Assembly: GCF_000248055.1 (NCBI RefSeq)
Contig: NZ_BAFC01000074.1
Coordinates: 1-38,348 of the forward strand
DNA length: 38,348 nucleotides
Direction: 5' to 3'
Source: Gordonia sputi NBRC 100414
Lineage (GTDB): Bacteria > Actinomycetota > Actinomycetes > Mycobacteriales > Mycobacteriaceae
Part shown: piece by piece, positions 7,886-14,268 of the stretch
Numbering within the stretch: position 1 is the first letter of the stretch
How the letters are laid out: each line of letters opens with the position of its first letter
Made by a program: the position numbers and the translations under genes
The notes under the pieces: generated by a model
Databases searched by the model: none
What the model saw: the letters and a program-made list of their open reading frames with translations, nothing else
What the model was told of the DNA's origin: nothing

Positions 7886-9022
7886 GTGAACTTCACTGAG
7901 GAACAGCGCGCATTCGCGACGTCTGTCGCCGATTTCTGCCAACGCGAGGTCGGTACCCGTGACCAGCGCAATCGCTACACAAAAGACGGGAGGGAGCTGC
8001 ACTCGCGCGAGCTTTACCAGAAGATGGCCGACCTCGGCTGGGCGGGCATCATGTTGCCCGAAACCTACGGCGGGTCGGGCGCCGGCAATGTCGAGATGTG
8101 CATCCTGCTCGAAGAAGCGATGCGCGGCATGGCACCCATCGGCGGGATCGGGCCCACCTTCATCACCGCCCTCGCCTACAACCGATTCGCCGACGACCAG
8201 CTCAAGAAGGAAGTCCTGACCGGGGTCGTCAACGGCGATGCGCTGTCGATCTCGATGTCGGAGCCCGAGGCCGGTTCCGACGTCGCCAACCTCACGTGCC
8301 GTGCCGAGAAGGTCGACGGCGGGTGGGTCATCAACGGGCAGAAGACCTGGTGCTCCAACGCACACTTCGCACGGTCGATCCTGCTGATCGCCCGCACCTC
8401 GAACACCGGCAAGAAGCACGAGGGAATCACGCAGTTCCACATCCCTGCCGACACACCGGGTTTGGAGATCAAGGGCATCGACACGCTCGGCGGTCGAGAG
8501 GTCAACGATCTCTACTTCACGGACTGTCGAGTGCCCGACTCGGCGGTCGTCGGCGAGGTCGGCAACGGCTGGAATCAACTCATGGCCGGACTCAACACCG
8601 AGCGACTCATCCTCGCGGCCATGCAACTCGGTGTGGCCGAGCGATCATTTGCCGACACACTGGCGTTCATCACCGAGCGCAAACAGTTCGGGCGTCCCAT
8701 CGGGTCGTTCCAGGTTCTGCGGCATCGCATGGCCGACCTAGCCACGGAGATCGAGTGCACCAAGCAACTCGTCTACTCGGTGGCTCAACTCGCCGACGAC
8801 AATCCCACCAAGCTCCTCCCCCGCGAGGCGTCGATGGCGAAACTCAAAGCCACCGAAACCTCCAAGCGCATGACCATCGATGCCATGCAGATGATGGGAG
8901 GCTACGGCTACGCAACGGAATTCGACGCCGAGCGCTTGATGCGTGGTGCGATCATCTCGACGGTCTACGGTGGCACCAATGAGATCCAGCGCGACATCAT
9001 CGGCAAGACCTTCGGACTCTGA
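7886..9022 (+). CDS. Acyl-CoA dehydrogenase
   Basis: This 378-residue FAD enzyme catalyses alpha,beta-desaturation of acyl-CoA, the first step of beta-oxidation. The FAD/substrate loop SMSEPEAGSD lies at 122-132, GGREVNDLYF at 202-211, and the C-terminal FAD-contact helix at YGGTNEIQRDIIGKTFG (361-377). At the position of the medium-chain enzyme's catalytic glutamate there is G362. A glutamate at 239 (LNTERLIL) matches the alternative base of isovaleryl-CoA and long-chain enzymes, so the protein should still be active, perhaps on branched or bulky substrates. GTG start at 7886 with GAGAGGA five bases upstream. The 3' end overlaps the GntR gene. Confidence 0.92.
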   Translation: MNFTEEQRAFATSVADFCQREVGTRDQRNRYTKDGRELHSRELYQKMADLGWAGIMLPETYGGSGAGNVEMCILLEEAMRGMAPIGGIGPTFITALAYNRFADDQLKKEVLTGVVNGDALSISMSEPEAGSDVANLTCRAEKVDGGWVINGQKTWCSNAHFARSILLIARTSNTGKKHEGITQFHIPADTPGLEIKGIDTLGGREVNDLYFTDCRVPDSAVVGEVGNGWNQLMAGLNTERLILAAMQLGVAERSFADTLAFITERKQFGRPIGSFQVLRHRMADLATEIECTKQLVYSVAQLADDNPTKLLPREASMAKLKATETSKRMTIDAMQMMGGYGYATEFDAERLMRGAIISTVYGGTNEIQRDIIGKTFGL

Positions 9023-9725
9023 CGGATCGAGGGCGCCGCGACGGATTCCTCGGCGCCCTCAACTGTCCGAAGAGGTTGCCGCACACCTGAGACACCGCAT
9101 CATGACCGCCGACATCAGACCCGGCGAATTCATCAGGCTCGACGACATCGCGGCCGAGCTGGGCGTCAGTGTGACCCCTGTGCGCGAGGCGTTGCTGACC
9201 CTGCGTGGCGAGGGCATGGTCGACCTCGAGCCGCACCGCGGATATCGGGTCGGTCCGCTCGACCGTGTCGACGTCGACGACCTGTTCTGGTTGCAGGGCG
9301 AGATTGCGGTGCGGCTCGCTCTGCGCACCGCAGCCGCGGTGACATCCGACGACCTCGACGAGTTGCAGTGGTGGACGCGACGACTGCGCACAGCAGTCGA
9401 GAGTGGCGATGAGAATGGCGTCATCGAGGCGGAGTTCGAGTTTCACCGCGCGCACAACGTCATCGCGGGAGGCACCAAGTTGGCATGGTTCCTCCTCGCG
9501 GCCACGCGGTACACACCCGCACGGCTCTACGCCAACGACCCCGAGTGGGGCCACACCGCGGTCGACAGCCATGAACGACTGATCGACGCCTACCGTTCAT
9601 CCGACGTCGACGAGGCGGTGGTGCAGACACGTCGCCAATTCACCGATGGCGCAGCACGTTTGACTCGCCACCTCGAACAGAGCGGCATCTGGGGCGCAAC
9701 CGACTCAGACCGAACCCAGGTCTGA
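8979..9725 (+). CDS. GntR-family transcriptional regulator, FCD (FadR) type
   Basis: The 248-residue regulator has a winged helix-turn-helix (LSEEVAAHLRHRIMTADIRP to EPHRGYRVGPL) and an all-helical FCD ligand domain with the polar residues EFEFHRAHN and DSHERLIDAY expected of this subgroup, which often binds metal and a carboxylate or acyl-CoA. The helix-turn-helix begins directly after the acyl-CoA dehydrogenase stop. No ATG, GTG or TTG occurs in frame between 9022 and the domain, so the ATG at 8979, inside the dehydrogenase gene, is the best start (44-base overlap; weak GGTGG site upstream). The overlap suggests translational coupling and co-regulation. A 10-bp hairpin falls in its first codons. 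Confidence 0.82.
   Translation: MRSSATSSARPSDSDGSRAPRRIPRRPQLSEEVAAHLRHRIMTADIRPGEFIRLDDIAAELGVSVTPVREALLTLRGEGMVDLEPHRGYRVGPLDRVDVDDLFWLQGEIAVRLALRTAAAVTSDDLDELQWWTRRLRTAVESGDENGVIEAEFEFHRAHNVIAGGTKLAWFLLAATRYTPARLYANDPEWGHTAVDSHERLIDAYRSSDVDEAVVQTRRQFTDGAARLTRHLEQSGIWGATDSDRTQV
9029..9060 (+). terminator. Strong hairpin just after the acyl-CoA dehydrogenase stop
   Basis: GAGGGCGCCG (9029-9038) and CGGCGCCCTC (9051-9060) form a perfect 10-bp stem with a 12-base loop, starting seven bases after the dehydrogenase stop. No U-tract follows. It lies inside the GntR reading frame if that gene starts at 8979, so it may reduce read-through into the regulator rather than end the transcript. Confidence 0.5.
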
Positions 9726-10130
9726 CGCGACCCACTGTTGTGGTCGCACAACGACTTTCGTCTGCTTACCGTGCTCGGAGGTGGCGAATTCGACGTAGCC
9801 CGCGACTTTCTCGGCAGGCAGGTACCGCGTCGCCATCTCGACGAGATCGTCCTTGGTTCCGTCGACGTAGTCGATCACCTGACCCGACACCGCGGCGTAG
9901 GCAATCGTTGGCGAGACCACCTCGGCCATGACAGTGCAGCGCCCGGCTGCACGCAACAGCGAGATCTTGCGTGACTCGGCACCTGTCAGAAACCAGAGGT
10001 CGCCGCCGGGACTGTACTGATACCAGATCGGCACCACCAGGGGGGCGCGGTCGGCGCCCGCCTCTATCGAGAGCGCGCCGATGTGCGGCTGCGCGAGAAA
10101 TGCTTGCCGTTGTTCCTTGTTCATCGCCAT
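9705..10130 (-). CDS. Pyridoxamine 5'-phosphate oxidase-fold (PPOX/FDOR) protein
   Basis: The 141-residue protein has the split beta-barrel pattern of the PPOX superfamily: HIGALSIEAGADRAPLVVPIWYQYSPGGDLWFLTG followed by SRKISLLRAAGRCTVMAEV. Actinobacterial members bind F420, FMN or haem. The sequence alone does not settle the cofactor, although F420 or FMN binding is usual for this length. ATG start at 10130, with a second ATG two codons in. It converges on the GntR gene and the last 21 bases of the two overlap. No pathway partner is evident. Confidence 0.8.
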   Translation of the reverse strand: MAMNKEQRQAFLAQPHIGALSIEAGADRAPLVVPIWYQYSPGGDLWFLTGAESRKISLLRAAGRCTVMAEVVSPTIAYAAVSGQVIDYVDGTKDDLVEMATRYLPAEKVAGYVEFATSEHGKQTKVVVRPQQWVASDLGSV

Positions 10131-10188
10131 GACCCGAGGCTAGTGATTTCCTCCGTCGAGCGTCGGCACCCAGTTCTACGGCCGCAAC

Positions 10189-10503
10189 TCAGTGGGCGAG
10201 CTTGAGTCCCACCACGGACACGATGATGAGAAAGATCAAGCCGGCCTTGATCAGGGACGCTGATTCCGCACCGGTCACCATCGCATACGTGACTGTCAGC
10301 GCGGCTCCGATACCAACCCAGATCGCGTAGGCGGTGCCAGTTGGCAACTCCCGCAACGCAAACGCCAGCCCGGCCATCGATCCGATGAGCGCGACGGCGA
10401 AGACAATTGTGGGGACGATCTGGGTGAACCCGTGCGACTTACCGAGAGCAGTCGCCCACACGGCCTCGAGAACACCAGAAATGATCAACACGATCCACGA
10501 CAC
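10189..10503 (-). CDS. sugE: SugE/Gdx-type small multidrug resistance family transporter (guanidinium exporter)
   Basis: This 104-residue protein has four membrane helices. Glu13 in the first helix (SGVLEAVWA) is the essential proton/substrate-coupling residue of the SMR family. KSHGF after helix 1 and LPTGTAYAIWVGIGAA in helix 3 match the SugE/Gdx branch, which exports guanidinium in exchange for protons and works as an antiparallel dimer. The start is the GTG at 10503, with GGAGG at 10515-10519. Directly upstream lies a guanidine-III riboswitch, which independently supports the guanidinium-export assignment. Confidence 0.93.
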   Translation of the reverse strand: MSWIVLIISGVLEAVWATALGKSHGFTQIVPTIVFAVALIGSMAGLAFALRELPTGTAYAIWVGIGAALTVTYAMVTGAESASLIKAGLIFLIIVSVVGLKLAH

Positions 10504-10520
10504 GAGACGTCGAACCTCCG

Positions 10521-10563
10521 AGCGCCGTCTTGTCGCTGGCCGGGTACGGCGCGCCTCGTCCGG
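10521..10563 (-). promoter_or_regulatory. Guanidine-III (ykkC-III) riboswitch
   Basis: The minus-strand RNA reads CCGGACGAGGCGCGCCGTAC, then CCGGCCAGCGACAAGACGGC, then GCT. This matches the short pseudoknotted guanidine-III class almost base for base as I recall it. The 5' CCGG pairs with the internal CCGG, and GCGCCGT pairs with the 3' ACGGCGC (seven pairs) to make the pseudoknot. The conserved ACGAGG and GACAAGACGG elements are present. The ribosome site GGAGG of sugE begins one base after the 3' end, fitting ligand control of translation initiation: guanidinium binding would expose the site and raise transporter synthesis. The class and its link to sugE are established; its presence here is read from sequence. 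Confidence 0.93.
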
Positions 10564-10571
10564 TTGTCAGC

Positions 10572-10586
10572 ATTGACAATGTCAAT
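10572..10586. promoter_or_regulatory. Perfect 15-bp palindrome upstream of the guanidine riboswitch
   Basis: ATTGACAATGTCAAT is a 7+1+7 perfect palindrome nine bases upstream of the riboswitch on the minus strand. A TAGTAT sequence just upstream of it could be the sugE -10 hexamer, which would place the palindrome at or just after the transcription start. It might be a repressor operator adding a transcriptional layer to the riboswitch. A palindrome this size is expected about twice by chance in a window this long, so position is the main argument. Confidence 0.35.
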
Positions 10587-10626
10587 ACTAGCAAATCGGA
10601 CACCCGAAAATTCCTGGCGCGAGACG

Positions 10627-10827
10627 CTACTCCGACGAACCACCCTTGCCGACTGCGACCACTCCCGCCCCCACCACCACGATCGCAAGGCCGAAGATCG
10701 TGTAGAGCCACGCGGCGACCCCGCCACCGTAGTTGTCGATGTCACCGATACCTGCAGCAGCGAAGATGAGTCCCATCGCGATCGCCAGTCCGGGAAGTAC
10801 ATAGAAGAGCGGTGAATGCGTTGACAC
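10627..10827 (-). CDS. Small two-helix membrane protein, unknown function
   Basis: This 66-residue protein is almost entirely two hydrophobic helices (LFYVLPGLAIAMGLIFAAAG and AAWLYTIFGLAIVVVGAGVV) joined by a short GDIDNYGGG loop, ending in KGGSSE. GTG start at 10827 with an excellent GAGGAGG site nine bases upstream. That ribosome site and the clean membrane topology support a real gene. I do not recognise a family. It lies upstream of and in the same direction as sugE, but the sugE riboswitch and promoter sit between them, so it is probably a separate unit. Confidence 0.7.
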   Translation of the reverse strand: MSTHSPLFYVLPGLAIAMGLIFAAAGIGDIDNYGGGVAAWLYTIFGLAIVVVGAGVVAVGKGGSSE

Positions 10828-10951
10828 GGCGTTGACCTCCTCGACACTCCACCTTCCGTCGCTGACCGACGGAAGTGTTGGTCACGATCAACGTTAGAAC
10901 CAGCTCCACGCCCACGACAGGGTATTTGGTCGAGTCTCCGCACTCCGAAGG

Positions 10952-10985
10952 ACAAAACAAGAAAGGCCCGGCGGATACCGGGCCT
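10952..10985 (-). terminator. Rho-independent terminator after tRNA-Asn
   Basis: On the minus strand AGGCCCGG and CCGGGCCT form a perfect 8-bp stem with a six-base loop, followed by a T-rich run (TTTCTTGTTTTG). It begins 17 bases beyond the 3' end of the tRNA-Asn gene. This is a textbook intrinsic terminator. Confidence 0.88.
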
Positions 10986-11002
10986 GACCTGCTCTAACTC
11001 TG

Positions 11003-11075
11003 CTCCCCCAACTGGACTCGAACCAGTAACCGTTCGATTAACAGTCGAATGCTCTGCCAATTGAGCTATGGGGGA
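11003..11075 (-). tRNA. tRNA-Asn (anticodon GTT)
   Basis: The 73-base minus-strand cloverleaf has acceptor TCCCCCA paired with TGGGGGA, the D-arm AGCTCAATTGGCAGAGC, an anticodon loop CTGTTAA giving GTT (Asn), and the T-arm ending GGTTCGAGTCC. The discriminator base is G. CCA is not encoded. A terminator follows 17 bases downstream. It is divergent from the tRNA-Met gene 200 bases away. Confidence 0.96.
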
Positions 11076-11275
11076 TTGCTCTCGATTCGGGCGCCGCGAA
11101 CAGCACCAGAACCGAACGCTGACTCTAGCGTATGGACTCACGTCAGGACAAAACGGCTGGTCACGGGGGTGCGAGGCAGAGCCGGTCTGGCGACGTCCCG
11201 GACACAAGACATCACATCGTCTAGTAGCACCATCGTGCCTTTCCGGAGATGCAGTGCGATAGGGTGTCAGCGCTG

Positions 11276-11349
11276 GCCCGGGTAGCTCAGTTGGTTAGAG
11301 CCGTCGACTCATAATCGATAGGTCGCGGGTTCAAGTCCCGCCCTGGGCA
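11276..11349 (+). tRNA. tRNA-Met (anticodon CAT)
   Basis: The 74-base cloverleaf has acceptor GCCCGGG paired with CCTGGGC (one G-T pair), the D-arm GCTCAGTTGGTTAGAGC, anticodon stem GTCGA/TCGAT with loop CTCATAA (CAT), and T-arm GCGGGTTCAAGTCCCGC. The discriminator is A and CCA is not encoded. The paired first base excludes initiator tRNA. A CAT anticodon could also belong to a lysidine-modified tRNA-Ile; elongator Met is preferred from overall likeness but not proven. A 14-bp hairpin follows at once. Confidence 0.92.
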
Positions 11350-11354
11350 CGCCC

Positions 11355-11390
11355 AACCCCTTCCCGCAGATCCGAGTGCGGGAAGGGGTT
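11355..11390 (+). terminator. 14-bp hairpin after tRNA-Met
   Basis: AACCCCTTCCCGCA and TGCGGGAAGGGGTT form a perfect 14-bp stem with an eight-base loop, five bases after the tRNA-Met 3' end. The paired strand ends in TTT followed by TCGCGTCTC. It is a strong intrinsic-type terminator. Confidence 0.85.
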
Positions 11391-11415
11391 TCGCGTCTCA
11401 ACGCCTCGAACCGCC

Positions 11416-11493
11416 CGCCCGGTGACCCGACCCACATTCGCGCCACCACGAGCTGAGAATTTCGGTCGCTTCGCTGTCGCAGCGCAGCCGTCG
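11416..11493. repeat. Flanking repeat, copy 1 (two adjacent modules)
   Basis: Two modules lie side by side: a 37-base module (11416-11452, beginning CGCCCGGTGACCCGACCCAC) and a 39-base module (11455-11493, beginning GAGAATTTCGGTCGCTTCGC). Both recur downstream at 11869-11905 and 11972-12010 with only a few changes. Together the copies bracket the two 92-bp elements. I see no coding sense in them. Confidence 0.85.
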
Positions 11494-11518
11494 AGCCGCA
11501 ATCCCGGGGCACAGGAAC

Positions 11519-11610
11519 TAGGGGAAGCGTTCTTTCCGCGGGTCTCTTCGGTTTCCCCGCGCAACTTCTGGCGGAAGGGTCAGCAACCCGAGGAAGGATT
11601 CCTTCCCCTA
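11519..11610. repeat. 92-bp inverted-repeat-bounded element, copy 1
   Basis: The element is bounded by TAGGGGAAG (11519-11527) and its reverse complement CTTCCCCTA (11602-11610). Inside are further self-complementary parts: CGCGGG/CCCGCG, TTCCGC/GCGGAA, GGGT/ACCC and GGAAGG/CCTTCC. The similarity to copy 2 extends upstream to 11490. It occupies a 650-base stretch between tRNA-Met and a small gene. Open frames crossing it appear spurious, because the repeated peptide sequence follows the DNA repeat and includes tRNA. It could be a small mobile palindromic element or specify a structured RNA. Confidence 0.8.
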
Positions 11611-11713
11611 CTTTCCGTCGGGCGGGCGGCCCGAGAGCCGTGCAGTTCGACGCCGCGCGACGTCGAGCGGTCGTGCAGCTCGACGTCGAGCCGCGATCCC
11701 GAGGCGCAGGAAC

Positions 11714-11805
11714 TAGGGGAAGCGTTCTTTCCGCGGGTCTCTTCGGTTTCCCCGCGCAACTTCTCGGGGACAGGTCAGGAACCCGAGGAAGGATTCTTTC
11801 CCCTA
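11714..11805. repeat. 92-bp inverted-repeat-bounded element, copy 2
   Basis: This second copy lies 195 bases downstream in the same orientation, with the same 92-base length between TAGGGGAA (11714) and TTCCCCTA (11798-11805). The first 60 bases are nearly identical to copy 1. The middle differs (CTCGGGGACAGG against CTGGCGGAAGGG), yet both versions keep complementarity to other parts of the element, suggesting that structure is kept. The extended match covers about 11685-11818. Confidence 0.8.
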
Positions 11806-11868
11806 CTTTCTGCGGGGCCGCCCCGGCCCGACTAGCCGTGCCGCCCTGCCCCGAGCAGCCCAACCCCC

Positions 11869-12010
11869 CGCCCGGTGACCCGACCCACATTCGCGCAACC
11901 ACGAGTGAAACCTCGCGTCAACTGGCCGATCGGTCAGGTGTCGCCCCATACTTTCGGTAGGCCATCGAGCCGAGAATTCCGGTCGCTTCGCCGTCGCAGC
12001 GCCGCCGTCG
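11869..12010. repeat. Flanking repeat, copy 2 (two modules split by 66 bases)
   Basis: The 37-base module recurs at 11869-11905 and the 39-base module at 11972-12010. In copy 1 they are two bases apart; here 66 bases separate them. The intervening piece contains a near-perfect palindrome around CTGGCCGATCGGTCAG. Either a segment was inserted here or was lost from copy 1. The second module ends 30 bases before the start of the 52-residue gene. Confidence 0.8.
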
Positions 12011-12040
12011 CCCACTGTCCGAGCCCGAGGAGGCGAGCTG

Positions 12041-12199
12041 ATGAGTGCAGACCACATCTGGGGACGCCCGCGCCCAACGCCCGACCGCTGCGAAGGCCCC
12101 CACACGTACTCCGGTGGCTGCCGGTACAACTCCGAGGATCCGCACCGGCCGATGTTCCCCGAGGAACTGCGACCAGGCGGCAGGCTCAACGCCGCCTGA
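12041..12199 (+). CDS. Small cysteine-containing protein (52 residues), unknown function
   Basis: An ATG at 12041 with a strong GAGGAGG ribosome site (12027-12033, spacing seven) opens a frame ending at TGA 12197-12199. The product begins MSADHIWGRP and includes CEGPHTYSGGCRYN and the tail MFPEELRPGG. It has two cysteines (17 and 27) with nearby His and Tyr, no membrane segment and no signal peptide. It converges on dnaG with six bases between the stops. I do not recognise the family. The ideal ribosome site and the non-repetitive sequence after the repeat field argue for a real gene. Confidence 0.7.
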   Translation: MSADHIWGRPRPTPDRCEGPHTYSGGCRYNSEDPHRPMFPEELRPGGRLNAA

Positions 12200-12205
12200 C
12201 CACCG

Positions 12206-14125
12206 TCATCCGACGTCGACGACAGGGTCGACGGCCTGCTCGAGCAGACTGCGTCGATACGCCTCCAACGCCACGAGGTCGCCGAATACCGCGTGATAGC
12301 CGTCGGGGTCGTCACCCGGGGCCATGCGGCGCAGCCGTGACTTGATGTCGGCGATCTGCGCGCCCACCCAGACCTCCTGCAGTCGGGCCAGCACACTGCC
12401 GATGTAGCGCGAGATGTTCTGCTCGCTGACCGGCATCGGTTCGACGGCGAGTTCGGTCACCATCGGCCCGACGACGGGGTTGTCGACCTCGTGGTTGACG
12501 GCGTCGATCCACTCGGTGCCGCCCATCCCCGACGACGTGCCACCCAACGCCGACATCGCATTTCGGACGCCGGTGTAGGCGGGTTCGGTGAAGCACTCCT
12601 CGGGCAGCGAATCGAAGACGGTGCCCGCGATGGCCGGGTATTGCAGTGCCGCCTTGAGCGCCTCGCGCTGCGGCCAGAGGCGGGGGTCATCCGGGTTGGG
12701 TCGCCCGGGTCCCGGCGCCTTCTCCGCTTCGGGACGGTCACGACGCATCTGCCGCCCACGCCCCGACGCCGATGCACGTCCGCTCACCCGAGCGACGCGC
12801 GCACCCTCCTCACGGACCCGCGCGAGAACCTGCCCGACTTCTTCCCAGCCGACCCAACCGGCGAGTTGACGGGCGTACTCGTCGCGCAGCGCCACGTCTT
12901 TGATCCGGGCCACCACCGGCACCGTGTCGCGCAGTGCGTGGACGCGACCCTCCGCGGTGTTCAGATCGAACCCGGCCAGCAGGGCCTTGATCGCGAACTC
13001 GAACATCGGCACTCGACGCGCGATCAGATCCCGGACCGCGGCGTCTCCCCTGTTCTGCCGCAACTCGCACGGGTCCATGCCCTCCGGCGCGATGGCGACG
13101 AAGGTCTGACCCGCGATGGATTGCTCGCCTTCAAACGCCTTGAGCGCCGCAGCTTTTCCGGCCGCGTCGCCGTCGAAGGTGTAGATCACCTCACCGCGGA
13201 AATACGAGTCGTCCATCATCAGACGACGGATTAGCGCCAGGTGATCCTCACCGAATGCGGTGCCACACGAAGCGACAGCAGTCGTCACCCCCGACAGGTG
13301 CATCGCCATCACGTCGGTGTATCCCTCGACCACGACGACCTGATGACTCTTGGCGATGTTCTTCTTGGCGTGATCGAGCCCGAACAACACCTGAGACTTC
13401 TTGTACAGCATGGTCTCCGGCGTGTTCATGTACTTGCCGAGGTTGTCGTCGTCGAACAGCTTGCGCGCACCGAAACCGATGATGTCTCCACCGAGATTGC
13501 GGATCGGCCACAGCAGACGGCGATGGAATCTGTCGATGGGGCCCTTGCGGCCCTGCTTCGACAGGCCGGCTGCCTCCAGTTCGGCGAACTCGAAGCCCTG
13601 CGACAGCAACGCCTTGGTCATCGTGTCCCAGCCTGCGGGGGCGTAACCGCAGCCGAAGGCCGACGCCGCAGCGGCGTCGAAGTTCCGTTCGGTGAGGTAG
13701 TCGCGCGCAATCTGCGCGTCGGGGGTTCGCAACTGCTCGGCGTAGTACTTCTGCGCGGCGGCGTTGGCAGCTACCAAGCGGGCGCGGGTTCCGCGATCAC
13801 GTGCGACCGACGTCCCGCCACCCTCGTAGTGGATCTGATATCCGATCCGGTCGGCGAGTTGCTCGACGGCCTCGACAAAGCTGACGTGCTCCTGCTTCTG
13901 CAAGAAGCTGTAGACATCGCCACCCTCGCCGCATCCGAAGCAGTGGAAATGACCGTGATGCGGACGGACGTGAAACGACGGCGTCTTCTCGTCGTGGAAG
14001 GGACACAGACCCTTGAGTCGGTCGGCACCGGCCGGACGCAATGCGACGTAGTCGCCGATGATCTCCTCGATGCGTGTCTGTTCACGGATTGCCGTGATGT
14101 CACGATCGGGAATTCGGCCTGCCAC
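12206..14125 (-). CDS. dnaG: DNA primase
   Basis: The 639-residue primase makes RNA primers for replication. The N-terminal CHC2 zinc ribbon uses C41, H44, C62 and C65 (GLCPFH and HCFGCGEGGD). The TOPRIM catalytic core has VVVEGYTDVMAMH (metal-binding Glu) and YTFDGDAAGKAA (acidic pair). The C-terminal third carries the helicase-interacting domain after a basic, variable linker. The start is the GTG at 14125, giving MAGRIPDRDITAIREQ at the N-terminus and the same length as the mycobacterial enzyme as I recall it. The longer open frame to 14173 lacks homology. It lies in the usual mycobacterial vicinity of dgt and glyS, here separated from dgt by a GH3 gene. Confidence 0.96.
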   Translation of the reverse strand: MAGRIPDRDITAIREQTRIEEIIGDYVALRPAGADRLKGLCPFHDEKTPSFHVRPHHGHFHCFGCGEGGDVYSFLQKQEHVSFVEAVEQLADRIGYQIHYEGGGTSVARDRGTRARLVAANAAAQKYYAEQLRTPDAQIARDYLTERNFDAAAASAFGCGYAPAGWDTMTKALLSQGFEFAELEAAGLSKQGRKGPIDRFHRRLLWPIRNLGGDIIGFGARKLFDDDNLGKYMNTPETMLYKKSQVLFGLDHAKKNIAKSHQVVVVEGYTDVMAMHLSGVTTAVASCGTAFGEDHLALIRRLMMDDSYFRGEVIYTFDGDAAGKAAALKAFEGEQSIAGQTFVAIAPEGMDPCELRQNRGDAAVRDLIARRVPMFEFAIKALLAGFDLNTAEGRVHALRDTVPVVARIKDVALRDEYARQLAGWVGWEEVGQVLARVREEGARVARVSGRASASGRGRQMRRDRPEAEKAPGPGRPNPDDPRLWPQREALKAALQYPAIAGTVFDSLPEECFTEPAYTGVRNAMSALGGTSSGMGGTEWIDAVNHEVDNPVVGPMVTELAVEPMPVSEQNISRYIGSVLARLQEVWVGAQIADIKSRLRRMAPGDDPDGYHAVFGDLVALEAYRRSLLEQAVDPVVDVG

Positions 14126-14268
14126 GTGCCCAGTGTAGTGACCTCTGCGGTTCGCCTCGTCCGCTACATCCACAAGCGCGCGGACCGACCCCGAACACGC
14201 ACGGCTTCCGACGACGGATCGGCTACGGTCGAAAGCGGGGGGCCGAGTCGTCGCACCGAGGAGTACCT

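Noticed and set aside
11309..11902. A 197-residue minus-strand frame across the repeats and the tRNA-Met gene
   Set aside because: It runs antisense through the tRNA and terminator, its peptide repeats mirror the DNA repeats, and its C-terminal AGLEPATYRL is the well-known tRNA artefact.
10981..12040. A CRISPR array at the repeats beside the tRNA genes
   Set aside because: The units are only two, about 195 bases apart, with no regular short repeats or spacers and no cas genes.
11803..12396. A 197-residue minus-strand frame over the small gene and the end of dnaG
   Set aside because: It overlaps dnaG in another frame and has no ribosome site or recognisable domain; a shadow frame in high-GC DNA.
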